A stretch of 7,051 nt of DNA from Planctomycetaceae bacterium (GTDB taxonomy: Bacteria; Planctomycetota; Planctomycetia; Pirellulales; Thermoguttaceae), in the NCBI GenBank assembly GCA_031288765.1, contig JAITQV010000012.1, positions 1-7,051 of the forward strand. The letters run 5' to 3'. Under the pieces are notes generated by a model. It saw only the letters and a list, made by a program, of their open reading frames with translations, did not search any database and was not told where the DNA came from. Each line of letters starts with the position of its first letter. Position 1 is the stretch's first letter. Below are positions 6,568 through 7,051 of this stretch, piece by piece. Both the position numbers and the translations under genes were made by a program.

Positions 6568-6935
6568 TTTCCGTGTAATTTTGTGTTTCCGTGTTCAAAA
6601 AAAGTTGAAAGGAGATTTTAAACACGGCAGAGGGGATTTTAAACGCGGAAGACGCGGATATTGCGCGGAAAAATGCGAAAACATTCCGCGAATTTCCGTG
6701 TTCTTTCGTGTTTTCCGCGTTCAAAAAAACATAAAAGGGAATTTTAAACACGGAAGACGCGGATATTGCGCGGAAAAACGCGAAAACATTCTGCGAATTT
6801 CCGTGTTCTTTCGTGTTTTCCGTGTTCAAAAAAACATAAAAGGGAGTTTTAAACACGGAAAACACGGATATTGCGCGGAAAAATGCGAACATATTCCGCG
6901 AATTTCCGTGTTCTTTCGTGTTTTCCGTGTTGAAA
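6568..6935. repeat. 105-bp tandem repeat array of palindromic units
   Basis: Two full units (6636-6740 and 6741-6845) and most of a third (6846-about 6935) follow a degenerate partial unit (6568-6614) and a 21-bp truncated one (6615-6635). Each unit holds two nested inverted repeats. The outer arms are AACACGGAAAACACG (6852-6866) and CGTGTTTTCCGTGTT (6917-6931), perfect over 15 bp in the third unit. The inner arms are CGCGGAA and TTCCGCG. Because 105 is a multiple of three, long open frames of repeated peptides appear on both strands (about 129 residues on -, 136 on +). I reject both as genes: they are mirror consequences of the same repeat, lack convincing start signals, and 'cgtgttttccgtgttc' strings of this sort are common spurious ORF sources in environmental genomes. 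Confidence 0.92.
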
Positions 6936-6973
6936 AACCCGTAATTATTCAGCGGAATGTTTTTTTGTCCTAA

Positions 6974-7026
6974 GCCCGCAGGGCGAGATGTGCATAACCG
7001 GCGGTGAAGCGAAGCGCAACCGCCGG
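6974..7026. repeat. Pair of short GC-rich hairpins (REP-like) at the right edge
   Basis: GCCC-GCA-GGGC (6974-6984) is followed by CCGGCGGT (6998-7005) and ACCGCCGG (7019-7026), an 8-bp perfect stem around a 13-nt loop containing gaagcgaagcg. The composition is much richer in GC than the array to its left. There is no T-run after the second hairpin, so it is not a typical intrinsic terminator. It looks like the start of another dispersed repeat that continues past the window. No gene is seen from 6936 to 7051. Confidence 0.6.
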
Positions 7027-7051
7027 ATCACGTCCCCCAAAAACAAAAGTC

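Noticed and set aside
6503..6973. Overlapping frames of about 129 (-) and 136 (+) residues in the right array
   Set aside because: Both are translations of the same 105-bp palindromic repeat with no family resemblance; open frames on both strands follow from a period divisible by three.

Overview
This 7,051-base window holds four protein genes I can support, set among an unusual density of non-coding repeats. From left to right: a 21-bp tandem array (1-208); a 97-bp hairpin repeat element (266-362); part of a second, palindromic repeat (390-450); a secreted SGNH/GDSL-type hydrolase on the + strand (541-1851). Converging on it from the - strand are three genes in the same direction: a hybrid sensor kinase with coiled coil, GAF, kinase and receiver domains (4389-6197), an unrecognised four-helix membrane protein (3798-4346), and a ferredoxin/ASKHA-type reductive activator of corrinoid proteins (1917-3581). 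The right end (6210-7051) has no credible gene. It contains a 205-bp imperfect palindrome, a 105-bp tandem array built of palindromes, and a terminal pair of short GC-rich hairpins.

The organism is probably a Gram-negative anaerobe or facultative anaerobe. The secreted GDSL esterase has a standard signal peptide, and the corrinoid activator implies B12-dependent methyl transfer. The roughly mid-40s GC content, the GDSL protein with a C-terminal beta-rich domain, and the repeat-rich spacers with AT-rich 'ctattaactat' strings and 'cacggaaaacacgg' strings remind me of gut or sediment Planctomycetota. This is an inference from style. No marker gene in the window settles it.

How the genes might work together: the three - strand genes could be partly cotranscribed. 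Only 42 bp separate the kinase from the membrane protein, but 216 bp holding a hairpin repeat separate the membrane protein from the corrinoid activator. No corrinoid protein, methyltransferase or cognate output regulator lies in the window, so the pathway the activator serves and the target of the kinase cannot be named. The esterase is convergent with this group and is probably an independent unit.

I found no defence system, CRISPR array, transposase, tRNA or rRNA. The most interesting material is in the repeats. Two spacer elements share a hairpin whose stem is kept by compensatory base changes. A long palindrome has an apparent half copy about 6 kb away. Five separate duplications have periods that are all multiples of 21 bp.
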